A stretch of DNA of 64,000 bases from NCBI RefSeq assembly GCF_002250115.1, contig NZ_CP019985.1, forward strand, positions 2,790,001 through 2,854,000. Reading direction: 5' to 3'. A program made the position numbers and the translations under genes. The notes beneath the pieces are model-generated. The model made no database searches and was not told where the DNA came from. It worked only from the letters and a program-made list of their open reading frames with translations. This document shows positions 56,480 through 64,000 of this stretch, piece by piece; position 1 is the stretch's first letter, and every line of letters starts with the position of its first letter. This stretch comes from Shouchella clausii. GTDB lineage: Bacteria > Bacillota > Bacilli > Bacillales > Bacillaceae_D.

Positions 56480-57211
56480 ATGAGGCTTGATAAAATGCTA
56501 GCCAATGCCGGATATGGCACGAGGAACGAAGTGAAAAAAGCACTCAAACAAGGAGTGGTCGAAGTCGACGGTGCCGTTGTGAAAGACGGGAAGCTCCACG
56601 TGCAACCAGAGCGACAATCTGTTTGCTATGCCGGCACCCCTGTCCGTTACAAAGCCGAACTTTATTTAATGCTCAACAAACCAGCGGGCGTTGTGACGGC
56701 GACAGAAGACGCGAGGCAGAAAACGGTTCTTGAATTAGTGAAAAATGAATGGGGACATATGAAGCCTTTTCCAGTCGGAAGGTTAGATAAAGACACAACC
56801 GGATTGTTGTTGTTAACGACAGACGGGGGCTTTTCCCATGAGCTGATGGCGCCGAAAAAACATGTTGCTAAAGAGTACCGCGCTCTAGTTGAAGGAAAAG
56901 TGACACAAGCCGACGTTGAAGCATTCAAAAACGGTGTTGTTCTTGATGACGGCTACTGTACAAAGCCAGCGCAACTAGAAATTGAAGAATCTGGTCCTTT
57001 GTCTGCGATATCGCTAGAACTGACAGAAGGAAAATTCCACCAAGTGAAACGCATGTTTGCAGCAGTTGGCAAAAAAGTCATCAAACTGGAACGAGTACGG
57101 ATTGGCAGTTTGATGCTTGACTCAAGCTTGCCAAAAGGCGGTTATCGTGAGCTAACGCCAGCAGAAATACAGCTGGCGAAAACCCCGTATATTAAAAAGA
57201 AAAGCCTTTGA
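56480..57211 (+). CDS. ytzG: Pseudouridine synthase, RsuA family (YtzG)
   Basis: 243 residues: N-terminal S4 domain (MRLDKMLANAGYGTRNEVKKAL), then the catalytic domain with GRLDKDTTGLLLLTTDG (catalytic Asp) and KFHQVKRMFAAVGKKV. Makes pseudouridine in 16S rRNA. ATG 56480 with GAGGGGG. The stop codon lies within the 5' arm of the terminator. Follows the SEDS genes at 44 bases. Confidence 0.92.
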   Translation: MRLDKMLANAGYGTRNEVKKALKQGVVEVDGAVVKDGKLHVQPERQSVCYAGTPVRYKAELYLMLNKPAGVVTATEDARQKTVLELVKNEWGHMKPFPVGRLDKDTTGLLLLTTDGGFSHELMAPKKHVAKEYRALVEGKVTQADVEAFKNGVVLDDGYCTKPAQLEIEESGPLSAISLELTEGKFHQVKRMFAAVGKKVIKLERVRIGSLMLDSSLPKGGYRELTPAEIQLAKTPYIKKKSL

Positions 57212-57236
57212 AACCATGGTTTCAAAGGCTTTTTCC
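57199..57236. terminator. Bidirectional terminator ytzG / ytzE-type gene
   Basis: A perfect 32-base palindrome at 57201-57232 (AAAGCCTTTGAAACC and its complement, NcoI-type centre CCATGG); it begins inside the ytzG reading frame and uses its TGA. Confidence 0.9.
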
Positions 57237-57242
57237 CTCATA

Positions 57243-57461
57243 TTATGACACTTTTGTTTTTTTACTAGTTGCTTTCCATTTACCCCTGGCAGAACTTGTG
57301 ACTAAATTATTGTACTCCAATACATTTAAATCTCGCTGCACAGTGCGCTGTGTGATGCCGAACTCTTCAACTAATTCATTCGTCGTGACAGTTCCCTTCT
57401 GTTTGATGTACAAGTAGATGGACTTAATTCGAGTCAGCATACGATCAGTTGAAGTTTGCAA
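57243..57461 (-). CDS. ytzE: DeoR-type small HTH protein (YtzE-like)
   Basis: 72-residue single winged-HTH protein (MLTRIKSIYLYIKQ, VTTNELVEEFGITQRTVQRDL, LVTSSARGKW) with no effector domain. I use TTG 57461 after AAGGAG, giving LQTSTDRMLTRIKS; the long ORF beyond it has low-complexity Arg stretches and is not credible. Divergent from fosB, so a candidate fosB regulator, but B. subtilis has a similar free-standing YtzE. Confidence 0.75.
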   Translation of the reverse strand: MQTSTDRMLTRIKSIYLYIKQKGTVTTNELVEEFGITQRTVQRDLNVLEYNNLVTSSARGKWKATSKKTKVS

Positions 57462-57670
57462 AAAACCACTCCTTCTTCGTCTTCGTCTCCTATACCTTAT
57501 AGCTATCCTATGCATGAGCGCATCTGGCAGAACCGAGATTCGTCGCATAGGGGCGTCAGGTGAGGCGATGGTCCTATGTTTTCGTGCATCTTCCCGTTTG
57601 CAAATGTAGGTGCAATTTGGGATACTTCTAGTGTACACGAAAACAAGCAAAAGCGCAAAGAAGAAATCAT

Positions 57671-57734
57671 GTAAATTCTTGGACATTTACACTGTAAAGA
57701 CAATGAAAAAAGTGTAAAACCCGAACGTTTACAA
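57671..57734 (+). promoter_or_regulatory. fosB control region: sigma-W-like promoter and TGTAAA half-sites
   Basis: TGAAAA (57705-57710), 16-base spacer, CGTT (57727-57730) fits the sigma-W pattern TGAAAC-N16-CGTA; fosB is sigma-W-dependent in B. subtilis. Five TGTAAA/TTTACA half-sites lie at 57671, 57687, 57694, 57714 and 57729, including the perfect palindrome TTTACACTGTAAA (57687-57699). Confidence 0.6.
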
Positions 57735-57753
57735 AGTGAAAAGGGGAAATTTT

Positions 57754-58194
57754 ATGGTAAACGGAATTAACCACATGACGTTTTCAGTAAGCAATATGGA
57801 TAAAGCGGTTTCTTTTTATAAACATGTCTTTATGGAAGCACCTCTTGTCTTAGGAGAAAAAACAGCCTATTTTACCATTGGCGGCATTTGGCTTGCGCTT
57901 AATTTGCAACCAGACATTGATAGAAATGAAATCAGGCAGTCGTATACTCATATTGCTTTCTCGATTGAGGAGTCGCAGCTAGACGCTTTTTATACTCGTT
58001 TACTGGAAGCCGGAGCCGATATTCTCCCTGGAAGGAAACGGCAAGTGGAGACTGAGGGAAAATCCATTTATTTCCGTGACCCTGATGGCCATTTGTTGGA
58101 AGTCCATACTGGCACACTTGCCGAACGGTTGGCACACTACGCAAAAACTGCGCCTGACATGCTCGTAAACAAAGACAATCAAAATAAGAAGTAG
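57754..58194 (+). CDS. fosB: Metallothiol transferase FosB (fosfomycin resistance)
   Basis: 146-residue VOC (glyoxalase-fold) protein. Adds bacillithiol or cysteine to fosfomycin. Metal ligands His (GINHMTFSV), His (YTHIAFSI) and Glu (HLLEVHTG) are present, with the family's KSIYFRDPDGH and LALNLQPDI. ATG 57754 after AAAAGGGG. The C-terminus is a few residues longer than typical. A short GGGAG-CT-CTCCC-TTTT hairpin at the stop may end it. Confidence 0.92.
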   Translation: MVNGINHMTFSVSNMDKAVSFYKHVFMEAPLVLGEKTAYFTIGGIWLALNLQPDIDRNEIRQSYTHIAFSIEESQLDAFYTRLLEAGADILPGRKRQVETEGKSIYFRDPDGHLLEVHTGTLAERLAHYAKTAPDMLVNKDNQNKK

Positions 58195-58212
58195 GGAGCT
58201 CTCCCTTTTATA

Positions 58213-58328
58213 ATCCAGTACGAAGGCAAGCTTCGGCAGTATGAATTCGAGAAAGGCGCTTCATCGATATTGCCGTCTACTCTATTTTGCGGGAAGAACG
58301 GCAAGGGCGCATCAATAGCAGCAAATGA
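58213..58328 (+). pseudogene. C-terminal fragment of a GNAT (RimL-type) acetyltransferase, frameshifted
   Basis: Reading + strand, frame from 58213 gives QYEGKLRQYEFEKG; after a one-base shift near 58256 it continues RFIDIAVYSILREERQGRI and stops at 58326. Joined, this is the typical GNAT tail (LR.....NGRF.D.AVYSIL..E). The first two-thirds of the gene are absent; the break is at the fosB terminator. Confidence 0.65.
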
Positions 58329-58348
58329 GTGCTTCTTTGCATAGTTAA

Positions 58349-58376
58349 GCCGTACAGAGGATCACTCGTACGGCTA
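58349..58376 (-). terminator. Hairpin downstream of the aldo/keto reductase remnant
   Basis: AGCCGTAC...GTACGGCT 8-bp stem; poor T tract. Confidence 0.45.
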
Positions 58377-58406
58377 AAGGCGCTATCTACGATTAAGAGA
58401 GGTTTA

Positions 58407-59362
58407 TCAGAAGGCGCCGAAGCGGCTGCCTGCGGCCACACCCTTAGGAGATATGCGTTCAATCTCTACCAGATCGTCGATTGTCAGCTTTACTTGCAGC
58501 GCGCCAAAGTTCTCTTGCACACGCTCCAATCGTTTTGTTCCCGGTATCGGTACGATTTGCTCGCCCCGTGCTAGGAGCCAGGCTAAACTCAATTGGGCAG
58601 GGGTACAGCCTTTTTGGGAGGCCATGCTCTCAATGAGCGAGACGACCTCAACGTTCTTGGTGAAGTTCTCGCCCTGAAACCGCGGAAAATGCGACGATAG
58701 TCGTCTTCCGGCAAATCTTCGAATTTCTTGATCTGGCCGGTTAGGAAGCCGCGGCCAAGGGGGCTGTAAGGGACTAGACCGATGCCCAGCTCCTTAAGGA
58801 CCGGGAGAACCTCATCTTCCACTTCCCTGCTCCATAGGGAATATTCGGTTTCGACGGCGGAAATGGGATGCACCGCATGAGCCCGTCTAATCAGATCAGC
58901 TGGTGCCTCCGACAATCCAATAAACCTGATTTTCCCTTGCTTTATGAGGTCAGCCATCGTCCCGATCGTTTCTTCGATGGGAATATGGGGGTCGGGTCGA
59001 TGCTGGTAATAGAGATCAATGTAATCTAGCCCCAGGCTGTAGAGGCTGGCATCAACGGATTTCTTAATGTAAGCAGGATCTCCTTTTGGTCCTTGCCCGT
59101 GTGTAATTCCGAACTTGGTTGCAATAACGGCCTGATCGCGCCGACCTTTAAGGGCACGGCCGACAAGCTTCTCGTTTTCACCGAACCGTCCAAGCAGGAA
59201 TTCCGTCCCATATAGGTCAGCCGTATCAAACATCGTCACGCCGATATCGAGTGCTCCCTGAATCGTTCGCACCGATTCATTGTTGTCAGGCATCATCATC
59301 GTTCCCAGGCCGATGGCCGACACTTCAAGTCCTTCATTTCCCCGTTTTCTTTGTTGTAGCAT
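58407..59362 (-). pseudogene. Aldo/keto reductase, broken by a one-base frameshift
   Basis: An NADPH-dependent AKR split in two frames. The first part (from ATG 59362, RBS GAGGGAG) has the tetrad Asp46, Tyr51, Lys83, His121 ([20 protein letters not shown]) up to DDYRRIF; the frame then shifts near 58680-58686, and the second frame goes on [20 protein letters not shown]...[13 protein letters not shown]...PGTKRLERVQENFGAL to 58407. One extra C in TTCCGCGG would restore it. Either a real mutation or a sequencing error. Confidence 0.82.
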
Positions 59363-59455
59363 AGGGCTCCCTCATTTCGGATTAGATTCGAACATGAGCC
59401 TATTCTAATCGATCCTACCCAAGGCAACCACACAACGCTTTTACTAGTAAAAATA

Positions 59456-60274
59456 CTAATAGTCTGAAGTTGGATCAGCTGTAACTGGCGTGTAAATGCA
59501 AATGTGGACATCCGGGTTATCTGCTAAATTGACCAATGATTGAATATCATAAGAAACAGGTTGATGGGCACCGGGGGGCTGTAAAAATACTCGTTTTACT
59601 TTTTTGAGTTGAACATCGTACTGTTTCCAGATTCGTTCGAATTCGGCGTAGTTCTGAAGTAGATGTTCTACTGTCGTCTCAAACCAAGGGTCACCTCGGT
59701 GTTTATCGTAATACGTTCGGAACACACCTACCGAGTAATTCGAGAATTCTTCTATATTTACAATACGACGTCGCATTTCCGTATCTTCGAATAACAAACG
59801 AATGAAATAACGTTCTTGCACAGGAATGGAGGTGAAGTCGAAAAACATTTCCTGAGCTGCCTTGTTCCAAGCAAGCACCTCGGTTCTCTCATTGGTGATA
59901 TGAGAAGGGTACGCCAGTTGATCGATAATCTTCTGAATTTGGGGATCCACGAGAGCCGGGGCCGCTAGAAGCGTCTCAGATGCATGAGTGTTCCAGAGCT
60001 GGAATAAATGACTCTTCTCAGCTGGAGATAATTGAAGAGCTTGAGCGATGCTGTTGATCACCTCTCTGGAAGGGTTCAAATCCCGTCCTTGTTCCAGCCA
60101 CGTATAGTAGGTGACGCTTACGCCTGCTAGTACGGATACTTCCTCTCGCCGTAGTCCAGGCGTTTTCCGTTGCCCGCTTGCGTACTTTAGGCCCGCCCCT
60201 TCAGGGGAAAGTCGTTCTCTGCGTGATTTGAGAAACAAACCCATCGCTTTTGCTTTGTGGTTCATAACAGTCAT
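59456..60274 (-). CDS. XRE-family regulator with MmyB-like ligand-binding domain
   Basis: 272 residues: HTH (about 10-80; TPGLRREEVSVLAGVSVTYYTWLEQGRD) followed by an MmyB-like PAS-type ligand pocket (about 105-262). The HTH text is the family hallmark. ATG 60274 after AGGAGG. It lies next to the aldo/keto reductase gene on the same strand (94 bases), a frequent pairing in which the regulator controls an oxidoreductase. Sequence style looks different from the flanking core genes. Confidence 0.88.
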   Translation of the reverse strand: MTVMNHKAKAMGLFLKSRRERLSPEGAGLKYASGQRKTPGLRREEVSVLAGVSVTYYTWLEQGRDLNPSREVINSIAQALQLSPAEKSHLFQLWNTHASETLLAAPALVDPQIQKIIDQLAYPSHITNERTEVLAWNKAAQEMFFDFTSIPVQERYFIRLLFEDTEMRRRIVNIEEFSNYSVGVFRTYYDKHRGDPWFETTVEHLLQNYAEFERIWKQYDVQLKKVKRVFLQPPGAHQPVSYDIQSLVNLADNPDVHICIYTPVTADPTSDY

Positions 60275-60642
60275 AGTCGATCACCTCCTGAATGTTTGGT
60301 ATGGAATTGAGCTATTTATTTGATAACAAAAGAGTCGTTTTTAAACTACGTTACCCATTTTACATTTCTAAGCCGAGAAAACAAAGCCCTGACCTTTAGG
60401 CATAGGATGAATAGGCTTAGGGCAAGGAATGTCTTGAGATAGTTTAATGGCCCTACGTACTTTTTGTTAGAGTTACTATGAAAGATATATATGTGGTATA
60501 AGTTTTGTATGTTCGTTAACGGAGCTATTGGCGATTATAAATAAACAGCAAGTTTTTCGGACAACCCTACAAAACGGTGCAATCGAAGTCGGGAGTTTGC
60601 TTTAGAAACTTGCTATTCTACACCTGAAGGGAGGTTGTTCAT
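60275..60642. other. Divergent region between the two regulators
   Basis: 368 bases. It contains GCCCT...AGGGC (about 60389-60422), and a perfect 9-bp inverted repeat AGCAAGTTT (60548-60556) / AAACTTGCT (60606-60614) just before the AraC-type gene. TTGTTA-ATATAT type promoter signals at about 60464-60492 are weak. No ORF seen. Confidence 0.5.
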
Positions 60643-61521
60643 GTGGATTGGCTAGCGAATTTGAACAGGGCTATGCAATACATTGAAGATCATCTTGCTG
60701 ACGATCTTGACTTGAAGGAGGCCGCTAGGCAAGCTTGTTGTTCAGACTACCATTTTTCGAGAATGTTTTCATTTCTTGCTGGGATTCCGTTATCTGAATA
60801 CATTCGCCGTAGACGTCTAACACTAGCTGCATTCGAGCTTCAGACTAGCGATTCAAGAGTGATGGATGTGGCGATCAAGTATGGCTACAGCTCAGCGGAC
60901 GCCTTTTCCAGAGCCTTTCAAGCATTGCATGGGATGACGCCGTCACTGGCAAAATCCAATGGTCATTCATTAAAAGCTTATCCACGTATGACTTTCCAAT
61001 TAACCGTTCAGGGAGGAAGCGTCATGCATTATCGTATCGTAGAGAAGGAAGCATTCCGAATCGTCGGTATTACGAAAAGGGTACCTATCCAATTTCACGG
61101 CGTCAATTCGGAAATCGAGTCGATGTGGAGTCGTTTAACATCAGAAGATATCGCGCAGCTCAAAGCCCTTTCGAATCTGGAACCGCATGGACTGGTTCAA
61201 GCCTCGGTGAATTTTTCGGAGGAGCGGATGGAGGAAAAGGGATTGCTTGATCACTATATCGGCGTGGCAACCAGCAAGGAGTGTCCTGAACACTTGACGA
61301 AGTTGGAGGTTTCCAAAAGGACTTGGGCTGTATTCGAAGCGGTCGGCCCTTTTCCAGATACGTTGCAGAACGTCTGGGGGCGTATTTATTCGGAATGGTT
61401 TCCCTCTGCCAGCTACGAGTTGGCAAGAGGGCCAGAGATGCTATGGAATGAAAGCAAAGAATTAACCTCGCCAACGTTTCGAAGTGAAATTTGGATACCT
61501 GTCATTAAAAAACAAGTCTGA
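60643..61521 (+). CDS. AraC-family regulator with GyrI-like effector domain
   Basis: 292 residues. N-terminal AraC double HTH (about 8-105: [41 protein letters not shown]) and a C-terminal GyrI/BmrR-like effector-binding domain (about 125-290). GTG 60643 after GGGAGG. Members sense drugs or other ligands and activate transport genes; no such target is adjacent. Followed by a strong terminator. Confidence 0.9.
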   Translation: MDWLANLNRAMQYIEDHLADDLDLKEAARQACCSDYHFSRMFSFLAGIPLSEYIRRRRLTLAAFELQTSDSRVMDVAIKYGYSSADAFSRAFQALHGMTPSLAKSNGHSLKAYPRMTFQLTVQGGSVMHYRIVEKEAFRIVGITKRVPIQFHGVNSEIESMWSRLTSEDIAQLKALSNLEPHGLVQASVNFSEERMEEKGLLDHYIGVATSKECPEHLTKLEVSKRTWAVFEAVGPFPDTLQNVWGRIYSEWFPSASYELARGPEMLWNESKELTSPTFRSEIWIPVIKKQV

Positions 61522-61557
61522 CCTATTCTGTGAAAAAACGCGATTCAGGAAGAGGGG

Positions 61558-61601
61558 CTGTCCATAAGGTCCGTTACATAACCTTATGGGCAGTCTTTTT
61601 G
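61558..61601 (+). terminator. Terminator of the AraC-type gene
   Basis: CTGTCCATAAGGT / ACCTTATGGGCAG 13-bp stem (one G-U) and T5. Confidence 0.88.
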
Positions 61602-61707
61602 GTTATCCTAAGCAGGCGCAACAACATGAGTGAAGTGTACCGAAAGTCAGCTGTATCTACTAATTAAACTCAAGAAATTGGTGAACACTTTAGGTGATAA
61701 TGATCCT

Positions 61708-62640
61708 CTATTCGGATTGGTACAGGTCGGTCGATAAATAGCGCTCGCCTGTATCACATGCGATAGCAACGACATGATCGTCTTTGTCAAGCGTCTTGGC
61801 CATTTCCAGTGCCGCAAAGCAAGCAGCTCCAGAAGAAGGGCCGACAAGAATGCCTTCAAGCCGTGCCAAGTCTTTTGCTGTCTTGTAAGCATCTTCATCT
61901 ACGATCCGCCTAATTTGATCATAAATAGCTGTATTTAGGATGGGCGGGACAAATCCAGGGCTCGTACCGACAAGCTTATGTGGGCCAGGCTTGCCACCAG
62001 ACAATACAGGTGATCCAGCCGGCTCCACAACATGAATAAGGGCATCAGGGTAATAGGATTTAAGCACCTCTCCTGTGCCGGTAATTGTACCGCCCGTACC
62101 AGAGGCTGCGACAAACCCTGAAAGTTTGGCGCCAATTGCATCTAAGTCTTGTTTAATTTCTAACGCAGTGGTATGGCGGTGGGCATCAGGGTTTGCTTCA
62201 TTTTCAAATTGCATTGGCATGAAAGACCCAGGAATGCTATCGGCAAGCTCCTTGGCTTTTTCGATTGCTCCAGGCATTTTTTTATCGCCTTCCGTTAGCA
62301 CGACTTCAGCACCATATGCCTTTAGTAAATTGATCCGTTCTTGGCTCATTGTGTCAGGCATGACGAGAATAGCGCGATAGCCGCGAGCCGCAGCGTTCAT
62401 AGCCAAGCCAATCCCAGTATTTCCACTCGTTGGCTCAATAATGGTGGAACCAGGTTGCAAATGGCCATCCTTTTCTGCTTGAATAATCATGGAAAAGGCA
62501 GCACGGTCTTTCACGCTGCCGCTCGGGTTATTCATTTCTAATTTTAAATAGACAGATGCGCCTTTACCATCAGCCAGTTTGTTTAAACGGACCATGGGCG
62601 TCTGTCCAATTAAGTCAGCGATATTGTCTACTACTCGCAT
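61708..62640 (-). CDS. ytkP: Cysteine synthase (O-acetylserine sulfhydrylase), YtkP type
   Basis: 310-residue PLP enzyme forming cysteine from O-acetylserine and sulfide. PLP lysine is Lys44 (NPSGSVKDRAA); other motifs: PTSGNTGIGLAM, GTGGTITGTG, GPSSGAACFAAL. The divergent neighbour thpR (ytlP) is also beside ytkP in B. subtilis, so I assign the YtkP paralogue rather than CysK proper. ATG 62640 with AGAGGTG. Confidence 0.88.
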   Translation of the reverse strand: MRVVDNIADLIGQTPMVRLNKLADGKGASVYLKLEMNNPSGSVKDRAAFSMIIQAEKDGHLQPGSTIIEPTSGNTGIGLAMNAAARGYRAILVMPDTMSQERINLLKAYGAEVVLTEGDKKMPGAIEKAKELADSIPGSFMPMQFENEANPDAHRHTTALEIKQDLDAIGAKLSGFVAASGTGGTITGTGEVLKSYYPDALIHVVEPAGSPVLSGGKPGPHKLVGTSPGFVPPILNTAIYDQIRRIVDEDAYKTAKDLARLEGILVGPSSGAACFAALEMAKTLDKDDHVVAIACDTGERYLSTDLYQSE

Positions 62641-62723
62641 CAGTAATCACCTCTTTAAAGTTCCATTTATTTAGTTTAACATAAATAAGGCAAGCCAGCT
62701 TATTGAACGCTTAGGAGGACAAC

Positions 62724-63284
62724 ATGAACGAACTACACTATTTTTTAGCTTTGCCCCTTTCTGCCGATATTCAATCGGCCATTTGTTCACATACTCGCCG
62801 CTTTGTCCAAGAAGAGCGATTTAAAAAGTGGGTCCATCCGGCTGATTATCATTTAACCTATCATTTTTTTGGTTCCTTACAAGCAAAAAAGTGGGCAGAA
62901 ACGGAAAAAGAGCTTGCCCGATTAACTGCAACGTTCACGCCGTTTGTGTTGCAGTTTGGCGAATACGGAACATTCGGCAAGGAAAACAGTCCGAGAATTT
63001 TTTACATGAAGCCTAACCCAATAGAAGATACGCTAATGGAACAACACGCCCAAGTTGTGGCGTTATTGGCGCAACTTGGTTATCCAGTCGACAGCCGTCC
63101 GTTTTCTCCACATGTCACGATCGCCCGCAAATGGGTTGATATAAAGCCCTACGTACAGCCGCCATCTCGTTTTCGTTACTCAGAAAAAGTGGGGCGCTTG
63201 TGTTTGTATAAAACCGTTACTGGACAAACTCCGAAATATGAAGAAGTCTGTTCGTTTCCGTTTTTAGGTAGGGAAGAGCAGTGA
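62724..63284 (+). CDS. thpR: RNA 2',3'-cyclic phosphodiesterase ThpR (YtlP)
   Basis: 186-residue 2H phosphoesterase: two HxTx motifs, YHLTYHFFG and PHVTIARKW, in the right spacing. Opens 2',3'-cyclic phosphates on RNA. ATG 62724 follows AGGAGG. Its stop (TGA 63282-63284) overlaps the cidA-type start. Confidence 0.9.
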   Translation: MNELHYFLALPLSADIQSAICSHTRRFVQEERFKKWVHPADYHLTYHFFGSLQAKKWAETEKELARLTATFTPFVLQFGEYGTFGKENSPRIFYMKPNPIEDTLMEQHAQVVALLAQLGYPVDSRPFSPHVTIARKWVDIKPYVQPPSRFRYSEKVGRLCLYKTVTGQTPKYEEVCSFPFLGREEQ

Positions 63285-63685
63285 AGTGGCTGCGTTTTGT
63301 TTTGCAAATTATTGGGCTATTCATCTTTGATCGCATTGGCGGGTGGCTTGCCGCTGCTCTTCATCTACCACTATCAGGAAGCCTAGTTGGCATGATGCTC
63401 TTGTTCGTGCTCCTTGTCACTGGCGTGGTGAAAAGCAAGTGGCTAGAAGACGGTGCGTTGGCTTTGCTTGCATTTTTACTGCTTTTTTTTGTGCCGACAA
63501 CAGTGGGGATTATCGCTGAGCCTGCTTTGTTTTCAACGCAAGGCTTGTTGTTGGTCGGTGTGACAATCGTAAGTACTTGTGCAGTCATGGTTGTAACGGG
63601 TTATGTTGGACAATTATTAGCAACGAAAGAGGAGAAGGGGGGATCGGCCCATGCTGAACAATCTGACCACCACCTTGGCCGCTAG
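63281..63685 (+). CDS. cidA: CidA/LrgA family holin-like protein
   Basis: 134-residue membrane protein with four hydrophobic helices (about 4-20, 27-47, 58-80, 83-110) and the family's DRIGGWLAAALHLPLSGSLVGMML (in parts) and ALLAFLLLFFVPTTVGI. CidA/LrgA proteins are holin-like and modulate murein hydrolase activity or pyruvate transport. GTG 63281 overlaps the thpR stop by 4 bases. Overlaps the next gene by 35 bases. Confidence 0.87.
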   Translation: MKWLRFVLQIIGLFIFDRIGGWLAAALHLPLSGSLVGMMLLFVLLVTGVVKSKWLEDGALALLAFLLLFFVPTTVGIIAEPALFSTQGLLLVGVTIVSTCAVMVVTGYVGQLLATKEEKGGSAHAEQSDHHLGR

Positions 63686-64000
63686 CGGAGCTACGCTTAT
63701 CGTCTTTTTGGCGGCAGTTGCCCTCTATAAACGAAAAAAAACGCTGTTGTTTTTGCCTTTGCTTGTGACGACAGCTATATCCGTTTTATTTTTATTGCTT
63801 AGCGGCATTACGTATCAACATTATCAGGAGGCGGTGAGCTGGATATCGTCTTTCCTTGGACCGGCTGTAGTTGCATTAGCCATTCCTTTGTACAGGCAGT
63901 TACCGCTAATAAAGAAATATTTTCGCCCTCTTATCATTAGCATTACAACTGGGGCGCTGTTTGGCGTCGTGAGTGGCTTTATGCTTGGCGCACTAGTTGG
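63651..64000 (+). CDS. cidB: CidB/LrgB family membrane protein (3' end beyond window)
   Basis: 116 codons visible from ATG 63651 (GGAGAAGGGGGGAT upstream), MLNNLTTTLAASGATLIVFLAAVALYKRKK (in parts) then FLGPAVVALAIPLYRQLPLIKKYF, the LrgB core. Hydrophobic throughout. Partner of the CidA-type gene, with which it overlaps by 35 bases. Truncated by the window edge only. Confidence 0.88.
   Translation, partial: MLNNLTTTLAASGATLIVFLAAVALYKRKKTLLFLPLLVTTAISVLFLLLSGITYQHYQEAVSWISSFLGPAVVALAIPLYRQLPLIKKYFRPLIISITTGALFGVVSGFMLGALV

Noticed and set aside
57462-57686. 75-residue N-terminal extension of the YtzE-like protein
   Set aside because: Low-complexity Arg/Met-rich text without a ribosome site; the HTH starts normally at TTG 57461.
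61555-61601. GGGGCTGTCCATAAGG resembling an IS end
   Set aside because: It forms a clean terminator stem with a T tract after the AraC-type gene, and no second end or transposase is present.

Overview
The window is a 64 kb piece of a low-GC Gram-positive (Bacillaceae) chromosome. Most genes are clear orthologues of Bacillus subtilis genes, and they keep two B. subtilis neighbourhoods: the yug block (yugG, patA/yugH, yugI, yuzA, yugJ, pgi, yugN, plus yugU further on) and the yt block (ytkD, ytlCDA, ytmA, pckA, metK, ytoA, ytpA, ytiB, ytqB, yttB, leuS, ytfP, murJ/ytgP, ytzG, ytkP/ytlP). Gene content and codon usage suggest an alkaliphilic Bacillus of the clausii (Shouchella/Alkalihalobacillus) type; that species-level guess is inference from memory, not proof.

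Layout. 0-10.6 kb: luxS, an IS200-type element, then the yug block (transcription regulator, aminotransferase, thiM, DEAD helicase, S1-domain protein, alcohol dehydrogenase, ddl, pgi, yugN). 10.7-18.2 kb: a tRNA-Ala(GGC) and single-gene units for pyrophosphatase, heme farnesylation (ctaB), small membrane proteins, cystine uptake (tcyP) and a PAP2 phosphatase. 18.2-22.2 kb: a Fur-boxed four-gene siderophore importer (yclNOPQ type). 22.3-31.7 kb: a membrane-tethered Mrr-like nuclease, the deoxynucleoside kinases dgk/dck, patB, an MFS exporter, ytkD and the ytlACD importer. 31.7-43.6 kb: pckA and metK (SAM riboswitch), carbonic anhydrases of two unrelated folds, ytqB, yttB, ldh with two Rex operators, and leuS behind a Leu T-box. 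43.6-44.4 kb: a second, divergent IS200 element. 44.5-47.1 kb: an M20 amidohydrolase followed by two uncharacterised membrane proteins. 47.4-57.5 kb: ytfP, a second M20 hydrolase, yugU, an SMP-30 lactonase, and a cell-wall cluster of one MurJ-type flippase and two SEDS polymerases, then ytzG. 57.2-61.6 kb: the most accessory-looking stretch: a small HTH regulator, fosB (fosfomycin resistance) behind a sigma-W-like promoter, a decayed acetyltransferase fragment, a frameshifted aldo/keto reductase, and XRE/MmyB-type and AraC-type regulators. 61.7-64 kb: a cysteine synthase, thpR and the beginning of a cidAB/lrgAB-type pair that runs off the edge.

No prophage, CRISPR array, rRNA operon or large mobile island is visible. 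The most unusual signals are small RNA-level structures: a ddl-pgi hairpin whose 3' arm contains the pgi Shine-Dalgarno, matching SD-sequestering and long-range UTR pairings in both IS200 copies, an 85-90 base structured repeat found in two convergent gene gaps, a five-codon ORF between the only good ribosome site and the first gene of the iron operon, a hairpin between the ribosome site and start of patB, and terminator-like hairpins with no obvious gene to terminate.
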